Source of the DNA: JAGVSR01 sp964458265
GTDB lineage: Bacteria; Pseudomonadota; Alphaproteobacteria; Rhizobiales; Hyphomicrobiaceae
Length of the DNA: 64,000 nucleotides
Assembly (NCBI GenBank): GCA_964458265.1
Contig: CAYWIF010000016.1
Location: forward strand, 4,154-68,153
Direction: 5' to 3'
Part shown: positions 1-8,428 of the stretch, in pieces
Layout of the letters: the number at the start of each line of letters is the position of its first letter
How positions within the stretch are numbered: the first letter of the stretch is position 1
Notes under the pieces: generated by a model
What the model saw: only the letters and a program-made list of their open reading frames with translations
Told to the model about the DNA's origin: nothing
Database searches by the model: none
Translations under genes and position numbers: made by a program

Positions 1-62
1 CGGCCGTGCGGCCAGCGGCAGCACAGACGGCACCTGGCGGCGCCACGCCAGCGGCCGCGTAA
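1..62 (+). CDS. puhB: C-terminal tail of the upstream gene, probably photosynthetic complex assembly protein PuhB (partial)
   Basis: An open frame enters the window and ends with TAA at 60-62. The 19 visible residues are Ala/Pro-rich (AVRPAAAQ...TPAAA), a low-complexity tail with no domain. It lies 18 bp upstream of puhC in the same direction, and puhB precedes puhC in purple-bacterial clusters. The identity therefore rests on gene order alone; the visible residues are not diagnostic. Confidence 0.4.
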   Translation, partial: AVRPAAAQTAPGGATPAAA

Positions 63-80
63 ACCTGAAGGAGAACCGCC

Positions 81-542
81 GTGCACGAAGAAGCCATCGA
101 CGCCAAGCCATTTCCCAGAGGCATGCTGATCGCAGCGGCCGCGATGATCGGCCTGTCGATCGTGTTGGCCGGATCTGCACGGCTGTGGGACTTCGGGGCG
201 ACGCGGGTCGCGTACGCGCCCGTGGCGGATCAACGCGACCTCCACTTCACGGATCTGGAGGCCGGCTCGGTCGGCGTCGTCGATGCCGACCGCCAGCAGC
301 AGATCGCGGAACTGAAGCCCGGTGAAGACGGCTTCGTCCGCGTGGTGATGCGCAGCATGGCCCGTGACCGCGCGGTCGCGGGCATTCAGTCGGACAAGGC
401 GTTCCGCCTCGCCCGGCACAACGACGGTACTCTGTCACTGACTGACTTGGCGACTGGCGAGGTCGTCATGCTCAATGCGTTCGGGGCCATGAATACCAAG
501 GCCTTCGAACCCTTTCTCGCCTTGGGGAGAACGAAACCATGA
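81..542 (+). CDS. puhC: Photosynthetic complex assembly protein PuhC
   Basis: Encodes 153 residues starting at GTG, preceded by an AAGGAGAA ribosome site at about 67-74. There is one N-terminal membrane segment (about residues 15-36) followed by a soluble, presumably periplasmic domain. The domain carries family hallmarks: a KPGEDGFVR stretch, a MARDR motif, and a C-terminal LTDLATGE...AFG..N pattern. PuhC is needed for normal assembly and accumulation of the reaction centre-light harvesting complex in purple bacteria. The stop overlaps the start of the next gene by four bases (ATGA), so translation is probably coupled. Length and context match the family; function is assigned by family. Confidence 0.9.
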   Translation: MHEEAIDAKPFPRGMLIAAAAMIGLSIVLAGSARLWDFGATRVAYAPVADQRDLHFTDLEAGSVGVVDADRQQQIAELKPGEDGFVRVVMRSMARDRAVAGIQSDKAFRLARHNDGTLSLTDLATGEVVMLNAFGAMNTKAFEPFLALGRTKP

Positions 543-844
543 TGCTTTCAATCTTTCGCGGACCGCCACCCGAAGTGGTCAGTTGCACCATTGAAATCGA
601 GAACACGTTCGAGAGCCTGCATGCGCACGTCGACCTGCACGGCACGAAGCCGGTGGAAGCGGGCGATGAAGTTCTCGTGCACGGCGATCCCATCCGCGTG
701 CCCTACGGCGAGAAAGTCGTGCTCAAGCGGCAGGCGACCGTGACGCGGGCGACGCCCGTCGAGCGTCTGATGACGAAAATCGCCGCCCGGCTGGAATTCA
801 CCGAACTCTACGAAGTGAGTTTTTCTTCGGGGAGGAAGCTATGA
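539..844 (+). CDS. Small conserved photosynthesis-cluster protein of unknown function
   Basis: Encodes 101 residues without a signal peptide or membrane segment. It is tightly embedded: its start overlaps puhC by four bases and its stop overlaps acsF by four bases, with GGGGAG at 525-530 and GGGGAGGAAG before acsF. The sequence has a basic middle (GEKVVLKRQATVTRA) and a C-terminal LEFTELYEVSFS stretch. A small gene occupies the same place between puhC and acsF in other alphaproteobacterial phototrophs, from memory of such clusters. The translational coupling suggests a role in complex assembly or in cyclase function, but nothing in the sequence shows a reaction. Confidence 0.8.
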   Translation: MMLSIFRGPPPEVVSCTIEIENTFESLHAHVDLHGTKPVEAGDEVLVHGDPIRVPYGEKVVLKRQATVTRATPVERLMTKIAARLEFTELYEVSFSSGRKL

Positions 845-1911
845 CCATCGAAACATTCGGGCGCACGGCGCCAAACGAGACCACGGCGGCGGCAGCCAGC
901 GAAACGCTGCTCAGCCCACGCTTCTACACGACCGATTTCGAAGAACTCGACCGGATCGACGTGTCGTCGCTCAGGACCGAGTGGGATGCGCTTTTGGCCG
1001 AAATGCGGGCCGACACGAACCGGGGTCATTTCCGGCGAACGGACGCCTGGGACGACTTCGATCTGAATGCGCTGCCGGAAGGCCTCAGAAAGGAATTTAT
1101 CGATTTCCTCGTCAGTTCGCTGACATCGGAATTCTCCGGCTGCGTGCTCTATGCGGAAATGAAGAAGCGCGGCAAGAACAAGGATATTGTCGAGCTCTTC
1201 AAATATATGAGCCGCGATGAAGCCAGACATGCCGGCTTTATCAATGACACGCTGCGCGATTTCGATATCGGCATCGATCTGGGGTTCCTGACGAAAGCGA
1301 AGAAGTACACATTCTTCAAGCCGAAGTTCATCTTCTACGCGACCTATCTGTCCGAGAAAATCGGATACGCCCGCTACATTACGATCTTCCGGCATCTGGA
1401 GCGGCACCCTGACCGGCGCTTCCACCCGATTTTCAAGTGGTTCGAAAAGTGGTGCAACGACGAGTTTCGCCACGGCGAAGCGTTCGCGCTCTTGATGCGT
1501 TCCAATCCGCATTTGCTGGAGGGCGTGAATAAACTTTGGGTGCGGTTCTTCGTGCTGGCGGTCTATGCCACGATGTTTGTGCGCGATCACGCCCGGCCCG
1601 AATTCCACAAAGCAATCGGAATTGATCCGACGGATTACGATATGCGGGTATTTCGGCTCACTTCGGAGATTTCCCGCCAAGTTTTTCCGGTCGAGCTTGA
1701 CATCGAAAATCCGAAATTCCTGCAGAGGCTGCAGAAGTTGCGTGCGATCAACGACCGGATCGACGCGCTGGAAGGCCAGGAAGGGATCGGTGCCCGTTTG
1801 CGCCGCTTCGGACTTGGCGTGTCGGCCGCCGGAACGTTCGTGCGGATGTATCTGATGAAGCCGCGGGACAATCCGCTGCCGCAGCAGATCCGTCTGGAGC
1901 CGATCTGGTAA
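841..1911 (+). CDS. acsF: Oxygen-dependent Mg-protoporphyrin IX monomethyl ester cyclase AcsF
   Basis: Encodes 356 residues of the AcsF di-iron family, which forms the isocyclic ring E of (bacterio)chlorophyll using O2 (Mg-protoporphyrin IX monomethyl ester to divinylprotochlorophyllide). Two carboxylate-histidine iron motifs are visible, DEARH near residues 125-129 and DEFRH near 206-210, with further candidate ligands such as the Glu in TSEFSGC near residue 97. Length is typical. The gene is coupled to the preceding gene by a four-base overlap and followed after 21 bp by puhE. Its presence means bacteriochlorophyll can be made under aerobic or microaerobic conditions; the anaerobic enzyme BchE is not in this window. 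The partner subunit known from alphaproteobacteria (BciE) is also not seen here. Confidence 0.95.
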   Translation: MTIETFGRTAPNETTAAAASETLLSPRFYTTDFEELDRIDVSSLRTEWDALLAEMRADTNRGHFRRTDAWDDFDLNALPEGLRKEFIDFLVSSLTSEFSGCVLYAEMKKRGKNKDIVELFKYMSRDEARHAGFINDTLRDFDIGIDLGFLTKAKKYTFFKPKFIFYATYLSEKIGYARYITIFRHLERHPDRRFHPIFKWFEKWCNDEFRHGEAFALLMRSNPHLLEGVNKLWVRFFVLAVYATMFVRDHARPEFHKAIGIDPTDYDMRVFRLTSEISRQVFPVELDIENPKFLQRLQKLRAINDRIDALEGQEGIGARLRRFGLGVSAAGTFVRMYLMKPRDNPLPQQIRLEPIW

Positions 1912-1932
1912 GGGACCGAGGGAGAGACATCG

Positions 1933-2784
1933 TTGCTGGACTACGGCCTACCCGTGCTGTTCGTTTTGTTCGCCTGGTGGTTTCTCACCGGGGCGGTGCT
2001 CTACATCGTGGGGCTGCCGCGAAAGACGGTGCGCTGGTCGATGGTCTCGGCGACGGTCGTCGCTCTTGGCGCAATGATGGCGCTCTGGCTTACGGCCGGC
2101 GATACGTCGCCGGCCGCCGCCTACACGGCGTTCCTTGCGGCTCTTTTCGTCTGGGGCTGGCACGAGGTGAGTTTTCTGACGGGGACCGTTACCGGTCCGC
2201 GGACGACGGAAGCGCCGCGCCATTACCGGGGCCGTGCGGAACTATGGCCGGCAGTCGAGACGCTGCTCTATCACGAGGCCGCCATTCTGCTGACCGGCGC
2301 CGCACTGTTTGCGATGCTGTGGGGCTCGCCCAATGACGTCGGCCTTTGGACGTTCGTCATCCTCTGGGTGATGCGAATCAGCGCCAAGCTCAATGTCTTT
2401 CTGGGTGTTCCGAACCTGACGGAAGAATTCCTGCCGGCGCATCTCACCTACCTCAAGACCTACTTCTGCCGGCGCGGGATGAACCTGCTTTTTCCCGTGT
2501 CGGTGACGTTATCGACCATCGCCACGTGGCTGCTGATTGGGGAGGCCGGAAATGCCGCCGCCCCATTCGAACAGATCGCTTTCACATTCCTGGCCACCCT
2601 CATGGCGCTGGCGCTGATCGAGCACTGGTTCCTGGTGGTGCCGTTGCCATCGGCCGCGCTGTGGTCCTGGGGTCTTGCATCGCGACAGGATCGCGGCGGC
2701 GCTGACGCATCGCCAGGCCTGTCGCGTGCCGCCGTCACCGTCAAACCCGATCCGCCTCAACCCGTGAGTGCCACCATCTTCTAG
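1933..2784 (+). CDS. puhE: Photosynthetic complex assembly protein PuhE (DUF3623)
   Basis: Encodes 283 residues, starting at TTG with GAGGGAGAG just upstream (about 1918-1926). It is a polytopic membrane protein with about seven hydrophobic segments, beginning directly at the N-terminus (LDYGLPVLFVLFAWWFL). Motifs such as WGWHEVSFLTG and FLGVPNLTEEFLP are characteristic of PuhE/DUF3623 proteins of purple bacteria. It lies between acsF and hemA, as in other alphaproteobacterial clusters. Mutants in the family are described as affected in photosynthetic complex levels; the molecular role is not established. The final ~30 residues are hydrophilic and less conserved in appearance. Confidence 0.9.
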   Translation: MLDYGLPVLFVLFAWWFLTGAVLYIVGLPRKTVRWSMVSATVVALGAMMALWLTAGDTSPAAAYTAFLAALFVWGWHEVSFLTGTVTGPRTTEAPRHYRGRAELWPAVETLLYHEAAILLTGAALFAMLWGSPNDVGLWTFVILWVMRISAKLNVFLGVPNLTEEFLPAHLTYLKTYFCRRGMNLLFPVSVTLSTIATWLLIGEAGNAAAPFEQIAFTFLATLMALALIEHWFLVVPLPSAALWSWGLASRQDRGGADASPGLSRAAVTVKPDPPQPVSATIF

Positions 2785-2840
2785 ACTACCGGCTGTGCCT
2801 TTCGAGCGGCCGTAAGCGTGAAAGAAACCGGAGAAGAACA

Positions 2841-4073
2841 ATGGACTACCTGTCGATCTTCCGCGAGCAACTCGACGGTCTCAGGGCCGAAGGACGCTAC
2901 CGAGTCTTCGCGGACTTGAAACGGCAGTGCGGTTCGTTTCCCACGGCCCTGCATCATTCGCAGGCCGGTACGCGCGCAATCACTGTCTGGTGCTCCAACG
3001 ACTATCTCGGGATGGGGCAGAATCCGGCGGTGCTGGCAGCAATGCACAAGGCGATCGACGAGGCGGGTGCAGGCTCTGGTGGCACGCGCAATATTTCCGG
3101 CACCACGCATTATCACGTCGAACTCGAATATGAGATCGCCGACCTGCACGGCAAGGAATCGGCGCTGCTTTTCACATCGGCTTACGTGGCCAACGAAGCA
3201 ACGCTGTCGACGCTCCAGCGGCTCATCCCGGGCATCATTGTTTTCTCGGACGAGAAGAACCACGCCTCGATGATCGAAGGCATCCGGCATGGCAACGGGC
3301 CGAAGAAGATATTCCGGCACAATGATGTCGAGGACCTGGAAAAGAAGCTGAAAGAGGCGCCGATCGGTTCGCCGAAGCTGATCGTGTTCGAGAGCGTCTA
3401 TTCGATGGACGGTCACATCGCGCCTATCGCCGCCATTTGCGATCTGGCCAAGAAATACGGTGCCATGACCTACCTCGACGAGGTGCATGCGGTGGGCCTT
3501 TATGGCCCGCGCGGCGGCGGCATTGCCGAGCGCGAAGGCCTGATGGACCGAATCGACATCATCAACGGCACGCTTGCGAAGGGTTTCGGCGTGATGGGCG
3601 GCTATATCGCGGCGAAACGCGATATCTGCGACGCGATCCGCTCGTTCGCTTCAGGCTTTATTTTCTCGACATCGCTGGCGCCGGCGATCACGGCGGGAGC
3701 ACTTGCCAGTATGCGGCACCTCAAGGCCAGCACGGTGGAACGCGAGCGGCATCAGGAGCGGGCGCGCACCTTGAAAACGAAACTCAAGGACGCGAACATT
3801 CCGTTCATGGCCAATCCCAGCCACATCGTGCCGGTGATGGTCGGCGATCCTGTACACTGCAAGGCGGTGACGGATACGCTGCTCGGCCATTACGGCATTT
3901 ATGTGCAGCCGATCAATTATCCGACCGTGCCGAAGGGAACCGAGCGGATGCGGCTGACGCCGGGACCGACGCACACCGACCAGCAGATGGCGGTTCTGGT
4001 GGCGGCTCTCAGCGATCTTTGGAATGCCTGCCCAATGGCGAACGGCAAGTTCGTGCGGCTGGCCGCCGAGTAG
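2841..4073 (+). CDS. hemA: 5-aminolevulinate synthase
   Basis: Encodes 410 residues of the class II PLP-dependent alpha-oxoamine synthase family. It condenses glycine with succinyl-CoA to 5-aminolevulinate, the first step of heme and bacteriochlorophyll synthesis in alphaproteobacteria (EC 2.3.1.37). Visible motifs are WCSNDYLGMG near residues 52-61, GSGGTRNISGT, the DEVHAVGLYG region that binds the cofactor, and the catalytic lysine in GTLAKGFG (Lys247). A GGAGAAG ribosome site precedes the ATG. Its location at the end of the puh operon supports supply of tetrapyrrole for pigment; many phototrophs carry a second copy elsewhere, which cannot be judged here. I saw no convincing PpsR-type TGT-N12-ACA site in the short gaps around it. 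Confidence 0.97.
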   Translation: MDYLSIFREQLDGLRAEGRYRVFADLKRQCGSFPTALHHSQAGTRAITVWCSNDYLGMGQNPAVLAAMHKAIDEAGAGSGGTRNISGTTHYHVELEYEIADLHGKESALLFTSAYVANEATLSTLQRLIPGIIVFSDEKNHASMIEGIRHGNGPKKIFRHNDVEDLEKKLKEAPIGSPKLIVFESVYSMDGHIAPIAAICDLAKKYGAMTYLDEVHAVGLYGPRGGGIAEREGLMDRIDIINGTLAKGFGVMGGYIAAKRDICDAIRSFASGFIFSTSLAPAITAGALASMRHLKASTVERERHQERARTLKTKLKDANIPFMANPSHIVPVMVGDPVHCKAVTDTLLGHYGIYVQPINYPTVPKGTERMRLTPGPTHTDQQMAVLVAALSDLWNACPMANGKFVRLAAE

Positions 4074-4162
4074 GGACGCTGTTCGGGGTCTGGTTACGGT
4101 TGGTGGACGCGTAGGACATCCTGGCGCTTGATCGGCGCGCGTGTGTTCTCTACGCACGATCC

Positions 4163-5032
4163 ATGCAGGATCGAGCGCCCATTCCAATTCTCCAATCAAT
4201 TGCTCCGCTGGCACAGAAGCGAAGTGCGTGGCTCGTGGATATTTGGGGCGTGATGCATAACGGCGTCTCGCCGTTTCTCAACGCTGCTGAGGCGTGCGAA
4301 CGGTTCCGCAAAGCCGGCGGCACGGTGCTGTTATTGTCGAATGCGCCGCGGCCCGCCGCTTCGGTGGTGGAGCAACTCGATCGGATCGGCGTCCCGCGCG
4401 GATCCTACGATGCGATTTTGACGTCGGGGGATGCGTCGCGGGACATGATCGTGCGTGAGGCCGGAGCAGGACGGATGCTTGGCCATATCGGACCGGAGAG
4501 AGACCGGGGCCTATTCGGACCTGATGTCAGCGTTGTGCCGCTCCAGAAAGCCGAGACGGTTGTCTGTTCGGGTCTGTTCGACGACGAGCGCGAGACGCCG
4601 GAGACGTATCTGGAAGTTCTGGCGCACCTCAAGAAGCGGGGTGCGGACATGATTTGTGCCAATCCCGATCTGACTGTGGAGCGCGGCGGGCGGATCATCT
4701 ACTGCGCCGGTGCGCTGGCCAAGGCGTACGAAGACATGGGCGGTCAGGTTGCGTACGCCGGGAAGCCCCATCTGCCGGTCTATGATCTTGCCTTCGAACG
4801 GCTGGCCGCATTGCGCAATGAACCGGTCGCACGGGATCGCGTGCTGGCGATCGGTGACGGAGTGGGCACGGACATTGCGGGGGCGGCAGCCGCGGGCATC
4901 GATTCCGTCTATATCGCCAGCGGGGTGCATGCCGGGCCGGGCGGGCGCATCGATGAAGCGACTTTGGAGGAAATTTTCGCCGGTGTGGCTGGCCGTCCGA
5001 TCGCGGCCATGAACGGTTTGGCCTGGGTGTGA
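4163..5032 (+). CDS. HAD-IIA family hydrolase (TIGR01459 type)
   Basis: Encodes 289 residues of the HAD superfamily, subclass IIA. Motif I is LVDIWGVMHNG near residues 24-34, motif II is the VLLLSNAPRP segment, and motif III/IV is AIGDGVGTDIAGAAAAG near 231-247, which binds Mg2+. In motif I the usual second Asp is Trp (DIW), which I recall as characteristic of the TIGR01459 branch rather than a local mutation. The substrate is unknown; members are annotated as phosphatases of the NagD/PGP type. It stands alone 89 bp after hemA and ends 11 bp from the convergent methyltransferase gene. Confidence 0.85.
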   Translation: MQDRAPIPILQSIAPLAQKRSAWLVDIWGVMHNGVSPFLNAAEACERFRKAGGTVLLLSNAPRPAASVVEQLDRIGVPRGSYDAILTSGDASRDMIVREAGAGRMLGHIGPERDRGLFGPDVSVVPLQKAETVVCSGLFDDERETPETYLEVLAHLKKRGADMICANPDLTVERGGRIIYCAGALAKAYEDMGGQVAYAGKPHLPVYDLAFERLAALRNEPVARDRVLAIGDGVGTDIAGAAAAGIDSVYIASGVHAGPGGRIDEATLEEIFAGVAGRPIAAMNGLAWV

Positions 5033-5043
5033 CGGCACCGGGT

Positions 5044-6216
5044 TCAGCGGCGGACCGGCACGAGTTCGAACTGGTGAACATCGGTGCGGCCTAACGCGAA
5101 CGCGCCGGCGCACATGGCGAGGTAAAGCCGCCAGCCGCGCAGGAACCCTTCTTCATAGCCAAGCGCACGGATGTCGGGCAGGGCGGCGTCGAAGCGGCCG
5201 AGCCACTCGCGGCAGGTGCGGGCGTAATCCTGGCCAAACGAGAAGACATCGCAAACCGCGAGGCCGGCGCGTTCGGATTCCTGTTTGAAGCGCGAGACGG
5301 ACGGCAGCATGCCGCCGGGAAAGATGTGGTGGCGGATGTAGTCGCTCGACAGGCGGTAGCTGGGGAAGAGAGTTTCGCTGATGCTGATGGTTTGGATGAC
5401 GGCGACGCCGTTTGTTGCAAGGCGCTCGCGCAACGTCTGGAAATAGGCCGGCCAATAGCGTTCGCCGACGGCTTCGAACATTTCAATGGAAACGATCGAT
5501 CCGAACGTGCCGCGTTCCTTGCGATAGTCCTGAAGCTTGATATCGGCGGACGGCCCTACGCGTGCCGCGGCGTAGGCGTGCTGGCGGGGTGATATGGTGA
5601 GAGCCGTGACGCCGTGGCCGGCGTGCGTAGCTGCTTCCGTAAATCCGCCCCAGCCGCAGCCAATTTCGAGCACTTGGCCGGACGTGCCCCCAATGCGCTC
5701 CAGAATGCGCGCGTATTTGGCCCTTTGTGCGCTTTCGAGATCCGTTTCGGGCTTAGCGAAGAGCGCGCTCGAGTAGGTCATCGTCGGGTCGAGCCAGCGG
5801 GCATAGAAGTCGTTGCCCACGTCGTAATGGGCCATGATGTTGGCTTGCGAACCCTTGAGGGAATTCCGGCGGAAGATCCATTCCAGGAGAACGCTGCGGA
5901 TGCGGTGCAGATAGGTGCCCCAGGCGAGGCGACCGAGGCCGTCGATGTTCAACATCAAGACCGTGAGCAGGGGCTCCAGGTCTGGACTTTCCCACCAGCC
6001 GGCCATGTAGGCATTGCCGAGGCCGATGTCTCCTTCGGCGAGCGCGGCGTTGATGGTGCGCCAGTCCTTGATGTGCATGGTGCCGTGCGGACCGCTGCTG
6101 GCGCCTGTGAACGTGCGCTCGATGCCTTCGGGCGTGGTGACGGTCAAGGTTCCGGCGCGCGTCGCGCGTTCCAAAATGCTCAGCGCCTTGCGGCCGATAA
6201 GTGGCATCGTCGTCAT
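5044..6216 (-). CDS. cfa: Cyclopropane-fatty-acyl-phospholipid synthase-type methyltransferase (class I SAM)
   Basis: Encodes 390 residues of the CFA/mycolic acid cyclopropane synthase family, which transfers a methyl group from S-adenosylmethionine to the double bond of a membrane phospholipid acyl chain. The SAM-binding motif VLEIGCGWGGFTEAA is near residues 180-194, and the family pattern YDVGNDFYARWLDPTMTYS lies before it. The start ATG overlaps the stop of the upstream DUF1365 gene by four bases, so the two are translationally coupled. The product may be a cyclopropane, a methyl-branched or a furan-precursor acyl chain; the sequence does not distinguish these. It is one of two CFA-like genes in this cluster. 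Confidence 0.9.
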   Translation of the reverse strand: MTTMPLIGRKALSILERATRAGTLTVTTPEGIERTFTGASSGPHGTMHIKDWRTINAALAEGDIGLGNAYMAGWWESPDLEPLLTVLMLNIDGLGRLAWGTYLHRIRSVLLEWIFRRNSLKGSQANIMAHYDVGNDFYARWLDPTMTYSSALFAKPETDLESAQRAKYARILERIGGTSGQVLEIGCGWGGFTEAATHAGHGVTALTISPRQHAYAAARVGPSADIKLQDYRKERGTFGSIVSIEMFEAVGERYWPAYFQTLRERLATNGVAVIQTISISETLFPSYRLSSDYIRHHIFPGGMLPSVSRFKQESERAGLAVCDVFSFGQDYARTCREWLGRFDAALPDIRALGYEEGFLRGWRLYLAMCAGAFALGRTDVHQFELVPVRR

Positions 6217-7052
6217 GTCTGCTCCGGAGTAATGGACGCCGGCCTGGGGCCGTGAGAGGGTGTCACCAGTTCGCCGGGGGCGGCCGGTTTTGAGAAGATC
6301 CTATGGCCGCGCATGTACAGGCGGGCGGCATGGTAGTGAATCAGCAGCACGACCTGCAGGGTCGGGAACGGATGGCGCAGGAAGTTGCGGAACAACGCGC
6401 GGGACGTGAGTTCCGTCAGGCGGCCGCCAATGGTTGCGGAAAGGGCACGGCGGCCTTCGCGATAGAGATCGACGCGGATCGATACGCGGTCGGGCTTCTC
6501 GATGAAACGGAAGCGGTATTCCCCGTCGATGGGAAAAAACGGCGACACATGGAAAACTTTCTCGGCCGCAATTTCTTCATCGGGTCCGATGGGCGCGCCA
6601 TCCGGCTTTCGGCAAAGATAGCAGTGGCGCTCGCCAAACGTATTGTTGACCTCAGCGAGGACGGCCGATAGTGCGCCGCCGCGGTCGTGGCAGAGCCAGA
6701 AGCTGACCGGATTGAAGCCGAACCCGAGGACGCGCGGGAGCGTGACCAGCGTGACCTCGCCGTCTGGAAGTTCAGCACCGATGCTGTGGAATGCTGCGCG
6801 CAACCAGACTTCGATGCCGGTTTTGCTGTCGCCATAGTCGCGATCGTTGAGTGCGAACAGACCCCATCCGTTGCGGTTGAGAAAGCGGCGCTTCAGGTGC
6901 GGGAGGGCTGCGACCGGGACGTGGAGATAGGTGAGATCGTGTGCAAGCGTATAGGGCTTCGGCGTATATCGCGCGTGGGTAATGCGCGCCTGCAGCAGGC
7001 CGCGTGCAATGGGTGCGTCGTTGCTGAATGCCGTTGCCGCGTTCAAAGCCAT
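6213..7052 (-). CDS. DUF1365 domain protein, lipid-cluster member
   Basis: Encodes 279 residues matching DUF1365 (GLLQARITHARYTPKPYTLAHDL-like N-terminus, then FGFNPVSFWLCHD and AEVNNTFGERHCY motifs). The chosen start is the ATG at 7052, where family homology begins; the frame stays open upstream but only as antisense of the next gene. It overlaps the FAD oxidase stop by 10 bp and the CFA gene start by four, giving a tight three-gene operon. DUF1365 proteins nearly always travel with a FAD-linked oxidoreductase and a CFA-type methyltransferase. Their reaction is unknown; involvement in membrane lipid alteration is inferred from this company. Confidence 0.88.
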   Translation of the reverse strand: MALNAATAFSNDAPIARGLLQARITHARYTPKPYTLAHDLTYLHVPVAALPHLKRRFLNRNGWGLFALNDRDYGDSKTGIEVWLRAAFHSIGAELPDGEVTLVTLPRVLGFGFNPVSFWLCHDRGGALSAVLAEVNNTFGERHCYLCRKPDGAPIGPDEEIAAEKVFHVSPFFPIDGEYRFRFIEKPDRVSIRVDLYREGRRALSATIGGRLTELTSRALFRNFLRHPFPTLQVVLLIHYHAARLYMRGHRIFSKPAAPGELVTPSHGPRPASITPEQT

Positions 7053-8296
7053 GGGATCGTCATCCCCTTTGCTTGCACGACACGCACGGCGCTCCACAGG
7101 CCGTCTTCGTGAAACCCGTTGCGTTGCCAGGCACCACAGAACCAAAGTCCGCGCTGGCCCTGAATTGAGGGGATGTCGTTCTGGGCGGCGACGGATTGGC
7201 GCGAAAATACGGGATGGCGGAAGATGTGGCGATCGATGACTTTCGAAGGGTGGATTTCGCGGTCGGGATTGAGACTGACGAAAACGTCCTCGCCGGGCAA
7301 GGACTGCAACTTGTTCATCCAGTAAGTCACCGAAACCTGATTGGCCGTTTCGGGGCCGCCCGCCGCATAAACCCAACTCGCCCAGGCTGCTTTGGCTTTT
7401 GGCATCAGCGCTGCGTCGGTGTGCAGTACAGCAGGATTGTCCCGAAATTCGAAAGCGCCCAGAACGTGACGCTCGCCGGGCGTGGGTTCGGTCAGCATCG
7501 CGAGCGACGCGTCCGCGTGCGCGGCCAGCACGACTTCGTCGAAACGTTCTTGCCTTCCTGCTGCCGTCACGACCTCGAACCCACCCTGTGACGTGCGAAC
7601 TTCCCGGACCGGATCGCCGGTGCGAACGCGGTCTGCGAGACGCTCGACGATGCGGCGGACGTACTGTTGACTTCCCCCATCGACAGTCCGCCACTGATGA
7701 TGCCCATTGACCGACAAAAGTCCATGATTGTCGAAAAATCGGACGAAGGTCTTGGCCGGAAATTCGAGCATCTGGCGAGGCGGCGTACTCCAGATGGCGG
7801 CGCCCATGGGCACCAGGAAACGATCCTTGAACCATGCGCCGGGTGAGAGGCGGTCGATGAATTCACCCAGTGTGGGGTCGCCGGGTTCGTCGAGCACGCT
7901 CTTGGCCGAACGGAAAAAACGCACAATGTCGGTCAGCATGCGAAGATAACGGGGAGATGCCATGTTCTTTTTCTGCGCGAAGAGCCCGGCCAGCGAACTG
8001 GCGCAGAATTCAAGTTCGCCATCGCCGTAGCGGACACCGAACGACATGTCGCTCGGCTTGGTGCGTACGGACAGCGCGGCGAAAAGTTTCGTCAGGAGCG
8101 GGTAGTTGACTTCGTTGTAGACGATGAAGCCCGTGTCGACCGGCAGAGCGGCTCCGTGGCGGGTCACATTGACGGTGCGGGAGTGACCGCCGGGCCGCAT
8201 TCCGGCCTCGAACACGACCACGTCGTGGGCTTCGCTCAACATATATGCGCACGAAAGGCCCGAGATCCCCGCTCCGACAACTGCTATGCGCGCCAC
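7043..8296 (-). CDS. FAD-dependent amine-oxidase-type oxidoreductase, lipid-cluster member
   Basis: Encodes 417 residues from the GTG at 8296 (an ATG at 8356 would give 437). The shorter start puts the Rossmann dinucleotide fold (RIAVVGAGISGLSCAYML) at the very N-terminus as usual, and GGGGATACGGAACA precedes it. Other family signs are GGHSRTV, GFIVYNEVNYP and the C-terminal GLWFCGAWQRNGFHEDGL FAD-contact region. Such proteins are annotated NAD/FAD-binding or cyclopropane-fatty-acid-associated oxidoreductases. It heads the operon with the DUF1365 and CFA genes, probably oxidising or desaturating an acyl chain; substrate unproven. Confidence 0.88.
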   Translation of the reverse strand: MARIAVVGAGISGLSCAYMLSEAHDVVVFEAGMRPGGHSRTVNVTRHGAALPVDTGFIVYNEVNYPLLTKLFAALSVRTKPSDMSFGVRYGDGELEFCASSLAGLFAQKKNMASPRYLRMLTDIVRFFRSAKSVLDEPGDPTLGEFIDRLSPGAWFKDRFLVPMGAAIWSTPPRQMLEFPAKTFVRFFDNHGLLSVNGHHQWRTVDGGSQQYVRRIVERLADRVRTGDPVREVRTSQGGFEVVTAAGRQERFDEVVLAAHADASLAMLTEPTPGERHVLGAFEFRDNPAVLHTDAALMPKAKAAWASWVYAAGGPETANQVSVTYWMNKLQSLPGEDVFVSLNPDREIHPSKVIDRHIFRHPVFSRQSVAAQNDIPSIQGQRGLWFCGAWQRNGFHEDGLWSAVRVVQAKGMTIPWL

Positions 8297-8428
8297 TGTT
8301 CCGTATCCCCACTCGCCCGTATGTTGATCTACGAAGTGGGTCTCGCGGCGGTTCACATTGGATCCGGTCGCCCCCTCAAGGCGTTAAACTATTCGCGTGT
8401 TGCTCGCAAAACTCTCTAGGTCCCGGTT
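8297..8428. promoter_or_regulatory. Divergent promoter region of the lipid-modification cluster
   Basis: The 132 bp between the FAD oxidase and the DUF1295 gene must drive both arms. I see a GGATCC at 8360-8365 followed after 18 bp by TTAAAC, which could be a -35/-10 pair for an ECF-type sigma factor reading rightwards, but the match to a known RpoE-ChrR consensus is not one I can confirm. No clear sigma-70 pair is visible. Confidence 0.3.

Noticed and set aside
1..4073. PpsR-type TGT-N12-ACA operators in the photosynthesis operon
   Set aside because: Short gaps between genes gave no clear match; the operon's promoter is upstream of the window.
7053..7835. A 260-codon extension upstream of the DUF1365 gene
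   Set aside because: Antisense to the FAD oxidase, Arg/Ser-rich and unlike any domain.
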